A stretch of DNA of 64,000 nt from Adiantum capillus-veneris (taxonomy: Eukaryota > Streptophyta > Polypodiopsida > Polypodiales > Pteridaceae): NCBI GenBank assembly GCA_014529385.2, contig CM043952.1, positions 62,675,119 to 62,739,118 of the forward strand. Direction: 5' to 3'. How positions within the stretch are numbered: the first letter of the stretch is position 1; each line of letters opens with the position of its first letter. The notes beneath the pieces were generated by a model, which searched no databases, was not told the origin of the DNA, and worked only from the letters and a program-made list of their open reading frames with translations. Both the position numbers and the translations under genes were made by a program. Shown piece by piece: positions 11,487 through 23,207 of this stretch.

Positions 11487-11800
11487 TGGGTGTAATCTTC
11501 GATGATCTCTGATAAGAAAAACTCATATGTTCCCATGGATTCTCTTGTCCCTGCTCCCAATATATCCTCTTCCAAGGGAACAAACTTTGCTTCATATCTT
11601 TCTAGGTTTTTTTCAATCCAACATTCTCAATTTCTAGTGCTTTGCATTCAGTGCGCAATGATTGTGCGGTGTCTCCTTGGTTGACAAGTTCTATTCCTTG
11701 AGTAGCCAATTGCTCAATGATTTCTATCTCCTCGAGAAGGTAAGCCCTTCTTTCCTGGAGGCTCTCCTTCATTTGTGTTGGAAATAGGGTTGTAGGGAAA
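11487..11800 (-). pseudogene. coiled-coil protein fragment, unrecognised
   Basis: From ATG at about 11800 the minus strand encodes a charged heptad-like stretch (MKESLQERRAYLLEEIEIIE, then TECKALEIENVGLKK). After a one-base slip in a T-run at about 11606 the frame continues (LERYEAKFVPLEED, YEFFLSEIIEDY) to a stop near 11487. Composition and periodicity suggest a coiled coil. I do not recognise the protein. It could be a gag or host-gene fragment; no LTR or splice context settles this. It ends 90 bp from the G1 LTR. Confidence 0.4.
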
Positions 11801-11891
11801 CACACACAGCTACATAAAGATGAAGGAAGCTCAAGGCACACAACATAGAGTATGTATTGCTTAGTGCACAATGAAAGATAAGTTAGCCCTA

Positions 11892-12508
11892 TGTTTTAGG
11901 GCAAAACTACTCCCCTGTTCATGCTCACAAGCACGACACAGACAACATACTTATCATCCGATGACACGACTAACCCGTAGGTGCACCTAGGCAATCTCGT
12001 TAGCTTGTCAGGCTGAGACCAATCTACACATACGCACTTTTATGATGCATCAATCACTAACCCTGGTAGAATGCAACCCACTCTATCCCTAAACACTCAC
12101 AACACGGTTTACACTTCCAATGAACTCGGAATCACATCAAATGTACTAGGCACCATCCTCTCACTAGGATATACTTACCTATAAGTCTAATCTCACCAGG
12201 TTTGAACCCTAGTTATCTCGAATACAGTCGCGATAGACTAACAGGTCATAATCCAAAAGTGGGCGAAAATTTAGTTTATGAGTATCTATGTGTAGCTAAT
12301 CCCTTTCTCATTCCATAAAGCACTTGATTGTTGAAAACAGACACTGTTTGTGCTACTTACAAGCAAAACAAGCTCGAGGAAGGATCGATCGTGAACAGCT
12401 CAAAAATGTGAATGTGTGGCTTGGGCGCGTAGCTCTCGGAGAGACTACCGCGATGGTGTAGTCACGTCATGAATCCGGTGAGGGAGAAGCGCGTAGCGAA
12501 GAGGATAA

Positions 12509-12599
<91 letters not shown>

Positions 12600-12877
12600 A
12601 CTCGTACAACACAGGATTAATGTTCAAAATAATTTTTTTCAAAAATGGTTCTAAGGTGACTTTTATACTTTAGTCACCTTAGCTCAAAAATGTACATGGG
12701 GTTCTCTTACTCATTATTACAAAGTGGGAACAAATCTGAGTCCTAACTAACTGATTAATCTTTACATAACCCAGACGAATGGATCAAAATGATAAGACGT
12801 CTTTGACATAAAATGGGAATTTGATATGCTTTACAAGATGGGCTCATTACAACAGTTGGACAAATGGAGCTCCAACA
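11892..12877 (-). repeat. 3' LTR of G1 (986 bp)
   Basis: TG at 11892 and CA at 12876-12877. The first 170 bp repeat at 20371-20540. It includes a (TC)n tract at 12512-12598 and a half copy of the palindrome seen in the leader (tcgcgatagact, about 12228-12239). A PPT follows directly. Confidence 0.88.
12512..12598. repeat. (TC)n microsatellite inside the G1 LTR
   Basis: About 87 bp of tc dinucleotide. The long RE/SL-repeat open frames over it on both strands are artefacts of the repeat. Confidence 0.97.
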
Positions 12878-12889
12878 CTCCCCCCTTCC
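12878..12889 (-). promoter_or_regulatory. polypurine tract of G1
   Basis: The minus strand reads GGAAGGGGGGAG directly before the LTR start TGTTGGAG. Confidence 0.85.
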
Positions 12890-12971
12890 TAATTCATGTC
12901 TACCATGACATGATCGTCTTTGTCTTCAGTGTCGTTGTCGTCCTTCTTTGTTGATTTAATGTAGAAACGCA

Positions 12972-14504
12972 TCATATAGCATAGACTCGCTTGCCATTAT
13001 TGTTGTCCTTTATTGTTGCTGCGTTTACCTTATTGAGATTCACACACACTCGTAATTTCCCATTTTTCTTGGGTACCACCACTATCGGCGACACCCAGTC
13101 CGTGTGCTCTATCTCATAAATAAATTCAGCCTCCATAAGTTTGTCTATCTCTTCTTTTATCCTTTTGGCGAATGTCTCATTATACGTGTATGGACGTTGT
13201 TTGCTTGGCTTGGCATCAGACTTCAAAGGGATTGAATGTTCACAAATGTTAGGATCCACCCCCTTCAAAACTTTGTACGACCATGCAAATACATCTCGAA
13301 ACTCCTTAAGTGTTTTGATCAGTAAGTCCTCTTTTTCCCAATCTAGATCTGTGGCAATGTAAGCAGGTCGAGGACTTTCTCCTGGCTCTGCTAAGTTTAT
13401 TTTCTTGGCGTTCTCTGGTCCATCCTAGGACTCGTTCGATTTAGGCTCCCTCATTAGTTACTGAACCACCAATCTTCTTTCCTGAATGGTGTACTTACAA
13501 TAGTGAGGAGGTACATCTATCTTTTTACTCCCATCACTAGCGTTCATTCCATCGCTACTTTCCATTTCAGTTGTCCATACATTTTTAATTTTTTGTTTCA
13601 ACTCATTGTATCTCGTTTTCCGTTCAATTTTCGTCATAATTGGACTAGCAGAGACATTCATTTTTTCTGTTGCAACTCTTTTTTTTGCTTTGCTGGTTTT
13701 CTTAGGTTTCAACAGTCTGGACTTAAATCCTGAGCCTTCAACAACCTTAAGAAACCTTCCTGACACTTTATCCTTAGCACAATCAACAACATGAATGTTC
13801 ATAAGGAAATGTGTCTTACCCCTAAACTCCGGCATGGGTCTGAGCCTGGTTGGTAGACTGCTATGGTGTCGTTTACTCTTGTATCTTTTTTGGCGTCTCT
13901 CACTTTGGTTTGGGAAGTTGTAGAAGACATCATTGTCTTGATCTTGATTGTCGTCTTCCTTCGTATCTTCCGATTTCTCGTCATCCGCATTATCCTTGTT
14001 TTCACTTTGATCAGAAGAATCATAAAATTCATCTCCCTCGTGCTTGATTTCTTTAGTGGGGATGTCCACATAGCCCACAATCTTAATCTCAAGTTTCGTT
14101 TCTATTTTATTGATCCTCATATTCTCAGTATCTCCATCGTTCTCGTCCTCCTCCACAATTTTGCTCAACATGTAGTATGGTATGTCATAGCCATTCTCAT
14201 CACAAAATTTGGTGGGAGTGACTTCATTGACGCATACATCCAATGTAGCCAAAATTTGAGACCATTCTAGGGGTTCGAGCTTCTCTTCAGGAAAAGGTTC
14301 TCGTATATATGCATCGTCTTCCAAGACCCTCTCTAGTGTCTTTTCATTGTGGTCAAATTCACTATATTGAGATGCCACGCACATCCATATCTCCTTTTTC
14401 TTACAAAGCCACGCTGGGACTTTTGATCCACTAATGGTGGCTGAGTCAAATTCTTACACAGGGGTTCTCGTGACATCATGGTAGCTATGATTTTTCATGT
14501 TTAC
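12972..14504 (-). pseudogene. G1 linker region and truncated reverse transcriptase
   Basis: Same frame as the protease region upstream, separated by stops at 14505 (TGA), near 14455, 13458 (TAA) and 13425 (TAG). The first 300 residues are acidic then basic (DEFYDSSDQSE, KKRVATEKM) without a recognised domain. From about 13290 it is a clear Ty3-type RT start: EHSIPLKSDAKPSKQRPY, SPIVVVPKKNGKLRVCVNLN, VNAATIKDN. It then breaks off: the RT active site, RNase H and integrase are absent, and within about 30 bp the frame reaches a stop. This is an internal deletion, because PPT and LTR follow correctly. Confidence 0.85.
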
Positions 14505-15602
14505 TCATGTATTAGTTTCAGCATGTCTTAGATACAAATAATCATACCCCCAGTCCTGCACCATTTTGAGTTGCCTCATGAACGGCCTACCAAGGATAAT
14601 TTCATAGTTGTTCTTCTTGCCAAAATCTACTATGGCAAAGGTATATTCGTACTCTATGCCACAGGAAGATACCACAATTGCCTCAAGCAATCCTATAGGC
14701 CTTTCTATGTGCCCATCCGCCAGTTGCAATTTCATTGTAGTTGTTTGTATTGCTGGTTTTCCCCATTTTTCCCATAGCATTTTGGTCGCAATGGCAATGC
14801 CAGCTCCACTATCAAGTATTGTCTTAGTCTCTATGCCGTTATATTCAACTGGTAGGGTTGTGTTGCCATCTTTACCCTCACGATACTCTCCTACCTTGTT
14901 GAGTGGCACTGGTCTAGTGTTAACTTTCTTCGGTTCTGTGTCATTGAGCTCGGTTTTGAAGAACTTAAGAGGCGTCCTTATACCAAAATTTTCAAGACAT
15001 TTGCCCACTTCCGTCCACATGCTTGGCCTAATTTTTAACAATTCTACCAATGTGATTGTACACTTGACCGGAGTGGTCAACAAGTCTGTCAGGATTTTAG
15101 TGTCCAATTGATTTGACCCTCCTATTCTTTGAGAAGGTACTCTTCGAATTTCTGACCTTGCCTCATAGTCCCCCATATATGATGGCAAAGTTCTAAGTGA
15201 TGCTAGTCTGCTATCTTCGGATGAAACTGAACCATTATCCCCTTGAAATGAGTTAACATCTAAATCCCATGGAGGCTTATTCAAGTTCAACTTCGAGAAA
15301 GGCGCCGACTCGACTGTTTTTGTCTCATATTTTTCTTGAGCTTTTCGCGCTGTTTCCCATAGTTCTTCATGCCAATTTTCTTCCACAATAGGGGTATATG
15401 GTGGAAAATCTTTCAGTGATTCATCAGTGCTATTAGGCATGTCTCTTGCATCCTCTACATCCGGCAAGGATTTAACATTTTCTATCTTGTCGGGTATCCT
15501 TTGTTCGATTTTGTGAGGTGTTTCATTGTTTGTTGGTTTGATTACTCTATCTCCCACTTCCACAGGTGGAGGCTCCAGTAAAGCTTGTGCAATTTCAATC
15601 AG
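14505..15602 (-). pseudogene. G1 aspartic protease region
   Basis: In frame with gag upstream and separated from it only by a TAG at 15603-15605. An acidic, low-complexity first third is followed by the protease: YNGIETKTILDSGAGIAIAT has the catalytic DSG, and IILGRPFMRQL is the second conserved block of retroviral-type proteases. The frame ends at a TGA (14505-14507), beyond which the same frame stays coding-like. The product would process gag and pol. Confidence 0.85.
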
Positions 15603-18600
15603 CTATTTGCACATCTCTAGTCTCTGTTTTTCTATCTCTGGATATGGATATGTCATCCACCTTTTCTCTAGAGTCTGTCTATTCTTCAATCTTGCTTCAT
15701 ATACTTGCAAGATTGCATCTAAGGGTTCATTGATCTTATCTACCAATACCGACCCTCCTAAGCTTGCACTTCTTGGTCCCTCCGTTGATTTTAGAGAGTC
15801 GGACTCTCTTTGCTGTTTAAGTTGCTCTCGAGATATCGTTAGCTCAGCTTCTACATCTTTTTGTTTTCGCTCACGTCTAGCTTTCATTTTTGCTCTTCGT
15901 TCTTTCCAAGGATTATAACAAATGACGTTAGACTTGTCAGTCTTGATTTCTTCGTGATTTTCATCGTTACTCTTGGGCTGATTGTCATTTCTCCTTGCTT
16001 GGGCTCTTGTCAAGACTTTAACAGGAATCGGAGTTTCGTTTTCTGACCCTCCACTGGAAGGCAACGCTCCCAACATATTCAAGGTAGTTTTTGCTCCTTT
16101 GCTCGGGTTTTTAGGGCAATCAGGGATCAAGTGAGTAATTCCACACTCGGTGCAATATGCGTTGACCCTAATGATTTCGTCATGAGGGCATTCCCTCAGC
16201 CAATGATCTCCACCACACTTGTAGCATGGTCCTTTAGGCTGTTGAGGTGCTCCTGGAGCTCCTCTTTGTTGGTGTGCAATTCTTTGCCCGCTCATGCCTC
16301 CGTTGGCTATGAACAACAGTGTTCTTTCATCCAAGCTATATCTTCCTTCCCCCGTTGCCTGTACAGCAGTTGGTGGTTCTGTATTTCCTATCATGCTCCA
16401 TGGTTCTGGTGTAGAGGTTTCTTCCGGTGGATAATAGACAGCGTTCACCGCATATCCATTGGGCTCATCGTAGTATACATGCATAGGTACCAAAGCCTTC
16501 TCATCCGACTCACTTACTGTGGGTGTGTATCTTATGCCGACTGATCGTAATCCTGGTAGGGGTGGTTGTTGTCCCAACACTGGTTGTGGTCTTTCTACAC
16601 CTACAGGTCCTGGTAGGTTGCCTGTCTGATATCTAGGCATCGGTGAGACTTGAGGGGATGTCGCCTGAGCTTGCGGAGCATATGGTCGTTCTCTCACATA
16701 TCCCTTGTCATAATAACACTCCTCCGTCCCATGGTTTGTCCATTTTTGTTCAATTGCACACCATTTTGGTTGTTTAGCTTGTGGTTTGGAATACAAGTTA
16801 ATCTTTTTAAGCACTTCCTCTATAAGCTGCTCTTGGCTTACCGCTACTTCTCCTCTCGGTGTTGTCTTAGCAGACTTGCTTCCGCTTCGGTGCGAGGAAG
16901 AATCATCGTCAAGATCCTTGAACTCACCCTCTTTGTAGACCACACAATTGTCCACAAGGTAAAGAGCTTCCTTGGTTAAATCATTCAACGTCGTGCTCCT
17001 TTTCATATGTAAGTCCTTCTGAAGATCTGCATTCCTTAGTCCTTGGATACATATAAGCATAAGTCTGGACTGAGTTAGCAGTTCTTCCACGGGGCAGAAC
17101 TTAACATATCTTTTTAATTGGAGGGCTGCCTTTCGCACAGACTCTCCATATTTCTGTTTGAATTTATGGATTTGTGAGACTGTATTATGATCTATTCCCC
17201 TTTGTGAGAATTCCTCGATAAACTCGTCAAACAGTTCCTCCATAGACTCAAAGTCTCTTCGCTCCACTGAGTCAAACCATGTAGCAGCATCATCCTCTAA
17301 GGTTAAACCAAATCCTGCAACTTGGGTAGGAAAGTCTAACACCTCTTCAGCTCTAATTACACGCACAAAGGTTGCTACATGATCTCTCGGATCCTTGCTT
17401 CCCGTATATTTCTTGTTTACCCATTTTTGCACTTGAGAAGGTCTAATTCTACGATGGTCTACAAATCTCATCATGGGATCTCCCCGTCCTAGCCAATATA
17501 CCTCCTCTCGTCTTCTGTAGTGGCCAGGTTCCTCTCCCAATGGTGCTCCTAAGCCATAATTTCTAATAGTTCTCGCGACAGATGGTTCATCTCTCCGAAC
17601 TCGTTCTCGGGGTGTTCTTCCAGGCTCAGTTGACCCCTGAGTCTTTGGCTTACTCTCTCCTTGATACTGTGCATAGAGTGGTGATTCTTGTAAATCCCTT
17701 AGCCCTCATGTGGTTTGATAACCCTCTCGGGTTCCGTCTTGTTCTAATGTAGCACTCTGTCGAAGCCATGCTTGCAATGATGGCTGAGTAGCTGGTTGGT
17801 CCTGGTAATTGGACATCGGTTGTCGGGTAGAAAGTGAGGTAGCGTCATACTCTTCTGAAAAGGGATTTGTCGACTTTCTAGGGGTGTAGGTGGCTCTTGG
17901 TACTTCCTCGGGGCTATAGGTCAATGCTCTCGGAACTGTTGCCTTTTCAACCTCCTCTAGGAGAATACGTTTGTATTCTCGCCCGTATCTGTCAACAAAA
18001 ACAATATCCTTCCCCATAGCAATTTCATAAGAAAATAAGTAAAGAACCTTGTCTTTGCTTAATTCGTTTGGGTAGGGTTCCTTGCATCGAAAGTAAGAGA
18101 CTATACCCTCGCTTTCATGCTTGTAAATCCCTACATTCTCATTATAGGTTGGGACCCTGGTTGTTTTCTTATCATACATAAAAAGCGCTCCAGGTCGATC
18201 AATGTTAGGAGGCGGTTCTTGGGTTTCTGAAACCATTTTCCCTTTTGCCACGTTATCCCCATATCTGTTGTAATCCTCAGGGTTATTCACTATCAGATAG
18301 TGGTTCCCCTTTTCATCTCGGAATCTGTCTCCATCATCATAGACTCGAATTATCTCTAGTCTTTGAACGGATCTCTCTTCAATACAAATACACTTGCGTC
18401 CCCGATAGTCAGAATAAACTAAGGCTCCCCTCGAGTTAGTTCCTTCCAAGAAGATTATAGTGAACTTGGTTTCGTTTAAAGGATGTAAAGAGGTGCTCCC
18501 CCCTGGCATTGGTCCTTCACCATTGAAACCTCCTGGCTGTTGACTCCACATCATGAAGAAGGACTTTTCCAATGAAGTGTCAGTATCACTACCCTCTTCA

Positions 18601-18722
18601 ATGATCGGTGCTAATGGGTCTAGTCTCGTCTGAGTTACACTCTCTTCGGTGGACGTGGTGCTTACTTGACTTTTGACACTTTTAGCTCCCGACTTAACAA
18701 AGGCTCCTGACCTTAAATACAT
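15603..18722 (-). pseudogene. G1 gag, about 1040 codons with one internal stop
   Basis: Two long open stretches (18722-17706 and 17705-15603) share one frame, separated only by a TGA at 17706-17708, so they were one gag. The N-terminal third (MYLRSGAFVKSGAKSVKSQ...) has no domain I recognise. The middle holds a retrotransposon gag domain (WLGRGDPMMRFVDHRRI, FDEFIEEFSQRGIDHNTVSQ, VRKAALQLKRYVKFCP). Two zinc knuckles of the form CX2CX3HX4C follow (CYKCGGDHWLREC and CTECGITHLIPDC). The end is lysine/arginine rich. This gag is about twice the usual length of plant Ty3 gags. Confidence 0.85.
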
Positions 18723-20351
18723 AAGAATGAAAGTTGGGTTGCAAACTTAAATCTTACCTGGACTCCTTGTTGTGCAGCTTTGTGATGATCTCTTTCTGGG
18801 ATCTACACAAGGATGGTTAGTCTGTTCACAAGGGTTTTCCCTGAATTACCAAAAAATCTTTCAAGTATGTACAGTAACCACTTAGTCAGCCTTCTGGTGA
18901 TCCAATTTCAAATATGAGATGATGGCTGGGATCTATATGGAGAGCATGTCCTAGCAGTATAGTCACAAATTGCAGAAAATGTATGAATCATAACTTTCTT
19001 AGTCTATCGCGATAGACTGACAATTTTCTCAGCACAAGTCAATTCAAAATTGTGACTTCACCCTTGAGTTCCATTTACCCTCTATAGCCTATCCCTCAAG
19101 TTTTATGAAGTTTGGACACTTGGGTTGGGTTTTGGTCCCGTGTTAGTATTTTAGTCAGAGCCCGATTCTCTATCTGGGCCTTAGATTGATTTTCAGTGGT
19201 CTAAATGCCTTGAAATTTGGTGTGTGTGTGTGTGTTGTATAGACTCTGATAAAGCTCTCCCTAGGGGAAATTTGAAAGAAAAGGTCCTTAGCAGCAGTTT
19301 CCTTAGTCTATCGCGATAGATTGGGAAAGTTCTCCATTATTGGCATTTTCTCAATTTATCTCCACAGCTGGTTCAGCCTCTCCTTGTGTAGTGCATTGAC
19401 AAATTTTGGCACTGTTTGGACATTTGGCCAAAGCCTTCTTGCCCTTGTCTCTGAATTCAGACTCTAAAACACTAGTTTTGAAGTTTTGTGGTCAAGATGG
19501 TGTTCAGTTTCACTCAATTTTTGTGGGTACCCTTGTATTGATGTGTTAAACCTGTGGTAAAAAGTTTTTTTCCTTGTTGTTAGTCAATCACCACCTTCAT
19601 CAGTCTATCGCGATAGACTAGGCAGAGAGCAATGGGGATTTAATTTTTGTCTGTTTTTGCATAGTTGTGTTCCCTGTGCCCTTATAAGTCTATCTCCCAA
19701 GTTTTATGAAGTTTGGACTTATTTTGACCTTGGACTCAAGCACTTCACAAATTTCACTTTTCTCTGGCAATTCACAACTCAATTGCACTTGAAGTGATGC
19801 AAATTTGATGACACTTCATCTTAAACTTGTGAACATCAGTCGTAACTCATGACACAGTTAGTTTACCCTAGGCTAATGGTTATATCTCTTCTTGGCCTTG
19901 TTAGGGTCACTTAGTGTTTTCTTATGAGAATCATCTGTTTCTTTTTGTTGGTTTTGGTAGAAATTTTTATGTTTTTCTCGAGTGTTGGATCATAAATTTC
20001 AATGTCTACTCTTTTCACCCCCTTCAAGGGTATATGGTGTGGGTTTTGCTTTCAAGGCAAGCAAACAGCCTTATTGTTTCTTCTTTTTGTTTGTTTTTGC
20101 GTTTTTCTACTCTATTTCTACACAAGTATAACAAGCACTCAAAACCAAAAACCATAACTCCACATTATCCTACTTAACTAAATCTAACTAGTCGCAGACC
20201 ATCGGCAAGACACAGGCTTCCCGGCTATCCACTAGACCTCAGGATACTCTATCCTGGATCTTGTTCTAAAAGTTTAAGCTCTCTCTAGTCAAGACTAAAG
20301 TAAGCTAACCATCACACGAGTGACGTAGATCTCCCTACTTAAGGTCTTATG
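18723..20351 (-). other. G1 leader with three palindromes at about 300-bp spacing
   Basis: 1.6 kb between PBS and gag without a credible ORF. It holds AGTCTATCGCGATAGACT (an 18-bp perfect palindrome) at 19001-19018 and 19602-19619, and its 14-bp core at 19307-19320. A second shared phrase, caagttttatgaagtttgga, occurs after the first and third palindromes (about 19097 and 19695), which suggests a decayed tandem duplication. Confidence 0.7.
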
Positions 20352-20369
20352 TCCCCGGCAGCGGCGCCA
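20352..20369 (-). promoter_or_regulatory. primer-binding site of G1
   Basis: The minus strand reads TGGCGCCGCTGCCGGGGA one base from the LTR end. This differs from the tRNA-Met type in G2 and resembles the PBS of Athila-like plant elements, usually assigned to tRNA-Asp. Confidence 0.8.
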
Positions 20370-20370
20370 A

Positions 20371-20540
20371 TGTTTTAGGGCAAAACTACTCCCCTATTCA
20401 TGCTCACGAGCATGACACAGACAACATACTTATCATCCGATGACACAACTAACCCGTAGGTGCACGTAGGCAATCTCGTTAGCTTGTCAGGCTGAGACCA
20501 ATCTACACATATGCACTTTTATGAGGCATCAATCACTAAA
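20371..20540 (-). repeat. 5' LTR of G1, truncated to 170 bp
   Basis: Nearly identical to 11892-12061, then diverges sharply at 20541, where the repeat array region begins. Confidence 0.88.
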
Positions 20541-22440
20541 GACCATATTAGGTAAAGTGGGAAAATCCCAATTCCCAGGTTGGACAACTTTCAATATATC
20601 ATGTATAAAATATAGAGATTTTGTCAAAAATTTGAGTTTTCTTAAGGTCTCATTCCACTTTATGCACATACAATACACAATGAAAACAACTAAAATATCA
20701 TGGTTTCAATCAATTGGATTATTAGGAGAGGAGTATATTGCATCCATTATCGTTGTCTATGTTCTATTGTCCTACCTACAACTTATCTCAACATGGAGAG
20801 CTTGGTTTCTAGGTCCACCACTTGTCCAAGTTAATGTAAAAGTGACTCAAGGTTCACAACTTGTGAAAGCAAGGATTCATTGAGGAATACAATCCACTTG
20901 GCTATTTTTCCTTAATTTATTGCATGTGACATTTAAGCAAGGTCCACTTCTAATCTATAACTTCTTAATTTGAGGCATGGGGCATACATAAAATATGTAG
21001 CATATGCTCTATTGCCTCATAGGAATGTTGGTTTCAAGGTGCACTTATCCATGCTAGCCTATCTTGGAGAAATGATGGAGCTTGCTTCTCTCCTTGTTTC
21101 AATGGAGACTAGCTTGGACAAGTGGTGGACCTTTGCTTATCTCTATGTTTCAATAGAGTTAGCTTGGACAAGTGGTGATCTTGGAACAAAACCCCCATGT
21201 AAAACATATCATGGGTATTCCAAGTGATTAGAAAGATTACCATTTAAGATATAACCTTATAGGTTGGACAACTAGATCTTGGCTTGGAGAAATGGTGGAC
21301 CTTTGATTCTCTCCATGTTTCAATGGAGTCTATCTTGGAGAAATGGTGGAGCTTGCTTCTGTCCATGTTTCAATGGAGCCTAGCTTGAACAGTTGGTGGA
21401 CCTTTGCTTCTCTCTATGTTTCAATAGAGTTAGCTTAGACACGTGGTGGATCTTCAAAATAAACCAACTACTATCAATGTTGCCTAGCTTGGACAAGTGG
21501 TGGAGTGTTTCTCTACTCCATGTTTCAATGGATCTTAGCTTGGACAAGTGTTGGACCTTAAAACAAAAACCCCATGTACAACATAGAATGGATTTTCTAG
21601 ATTTCAATGGAGTCTAGCTTTAACAAATGGTGGAGCTTGTCTTCATCCATGTTTCAATGAAACTAGCTTGGACAAGTGGTGGACCTTGTAACAAACCCTC
21701 CCATGTACAACATATCATTGGTTTTCTAAGTGATGGGAAGGAATACCATTCAAGATATAAACTTATAGCTTGGATAAGTAGTTGACTTTAAAACCAAATT
21801 CATCATAATACAATGAAATACAGGTCAGCCAATTCCTAAATCTTGAGACCAAACCTCCCATGCTATTAGAGATAATATATTGGATAAGTGGTGGACCTTC
21901 TATTATTTTCCCATGCCTAGTTTAGACAACCGGTACACTTCGCAGCTATAAAGGTTGGACGAGTTGTGGAGCCTTGTTTCTATCTATGTTTTAATAGATC
22001 CTAGCTTGGACAAGTGGTGGACCTTGGAAAAAAGCTTCCATGTACAACATATATGAGGTTTTCCATGTTTTAATGGAACCTATCTTGGACAAATGGTGAA
22101 GCTTTCTTCTCTCCATGTTGATTTTGGAACTACCTTAGACAAGTGGTGGAGCTTTTCTTTTCTACTCTTCATAATACAATGAAGTATATGTTGGTTACAT
22201 GGTGAATCTTAAGGCCAAACCTCCCATTTTACTAGAGATGATAGGTTGGACAAGTGGATCAACCTTCTATCATTTCTCCATGACTATATTGGACAATTAG
22301 TAGACATAACATCTCTCTATGTTGTCTAGAGATGAGCTTGGACAAGTGATGGACCCTGCTTCTCTCTTCCCTTGGTTTACTAGTTTGAAGACTCAGTATA
22401 TATACTTTCTTAGATCTAGATTGAACAAGTGGTGGACCTT
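20541..22440 (+). repeat. degenerate tandem array, left block (monomer about 58 bp)
   Basis: Repeated phrases cttggacaagtggtgg and ctccatgtttcaatggagcctagc recur every 50-60 bp, mostly in + orientation (one reversed copy near 20815). The final part (21985-22425) matches 38128-38555 in direct orientation. Open frames in this block are repeat artefacts. Confidence 0.88.
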
Positions 22441-23207
22441 GCATCCACAATCTTAATTCAGTACAAAAAAGTATATGAAAAAATAACATAGGAATCTTGG
22501 TTTGAAGGTCAAGCAATTAGGTTCCAAATGCACATAATAATATATTTTCCACCCATATTAAAAGAAAGTTAAATATGTTATTACCAAATTGACAAAGGTA
22601 ACGTCCAAGAATTATATCTTTCCATCTTGTCAGATCTAAATCTTCATCAAGGCGACATGCATGTATACATCAACTTTCAAGCCATTCAAGAATACATGCA
22701 CTTAGATTCCATAGTTTTGTTTTCAAAGTCTTTTAGGTTCTAAAACTCTTTCACATAAAGTATGTAATGACAAAATTCTTGAATCAAACATTTGTGCCCA
22801 AGAAAAAGATCCCTCTCACATATTTAAAGTCCATGAATTCTCTGATCCACACTTACAAGTTTTATTTTGACATCAAACATCAATTCTTTCATAGTTCCAA
22901 ATAAATGCAACCTCGATATGAATTGACAAAAAATGAATTTCTTTTACTATATGACCCAACATAGGCCCCAATCAAATAAAAAATGAGTCCCCAAAAATTT
23001 GGGTGCACTCTAGCAATACATCAGAGTCCCCTTACAATAGGATACACTCCAATAGTACATTGAAGTCCCCTTAGAGTAGGGTGCACTCCATTCAAGTGTT
23101 CATAAAATTGACACACCTTTAAAATTAAAAAAAAAGACTATATCAAATTATACAAATGTTGAAAGATACACACTAGAATAAAAAAAGCATCTTATAGCCA
23201 TATTTAT
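22441..23207. other. AT-rich spacer between array and HAD pseudogene 1
   Basis: No gene seen. Three short tandem copies of gtccccttaga/caatagg(a/g)tgcactcca lie at about 23005-23095. Confidence 0.5.

Larger units (their letters stand above)
11892..20540 (-). mobile_element. Ty3-type LTR retrotransposon G1, non-autonomous, 5' LTR truncated
   Basis: Minus-strand element: 5' LTR fragment (20371-20540), PBS (20352-20369), leader (18723-20351), one long gag-pro-partial RT frame (18722-12972), PPT (12878-12889) and 3' LTR (11892-12877). The 5' LTR matches the first 170 bp of the other LTR and then stops abruptly at repeat-array DNA, so about 0.8 kb is missing. Pol is deleted after the first RT block, so this copy could move only in trans. 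Confidence 0.88.

Noticed and set aside
12445-12654. Open frames with long RE and SL dipeptide repeats on both strands
   Set aside because: Direct translation of the (TC)n microsatellite in the G1 LTR.
13863-14270. Plus-strand frame with hydrophobic segments opposite the G1 linker
   Set aside because: It is the complement of an acidic/basic coding stretch in the real minus-strand frame.
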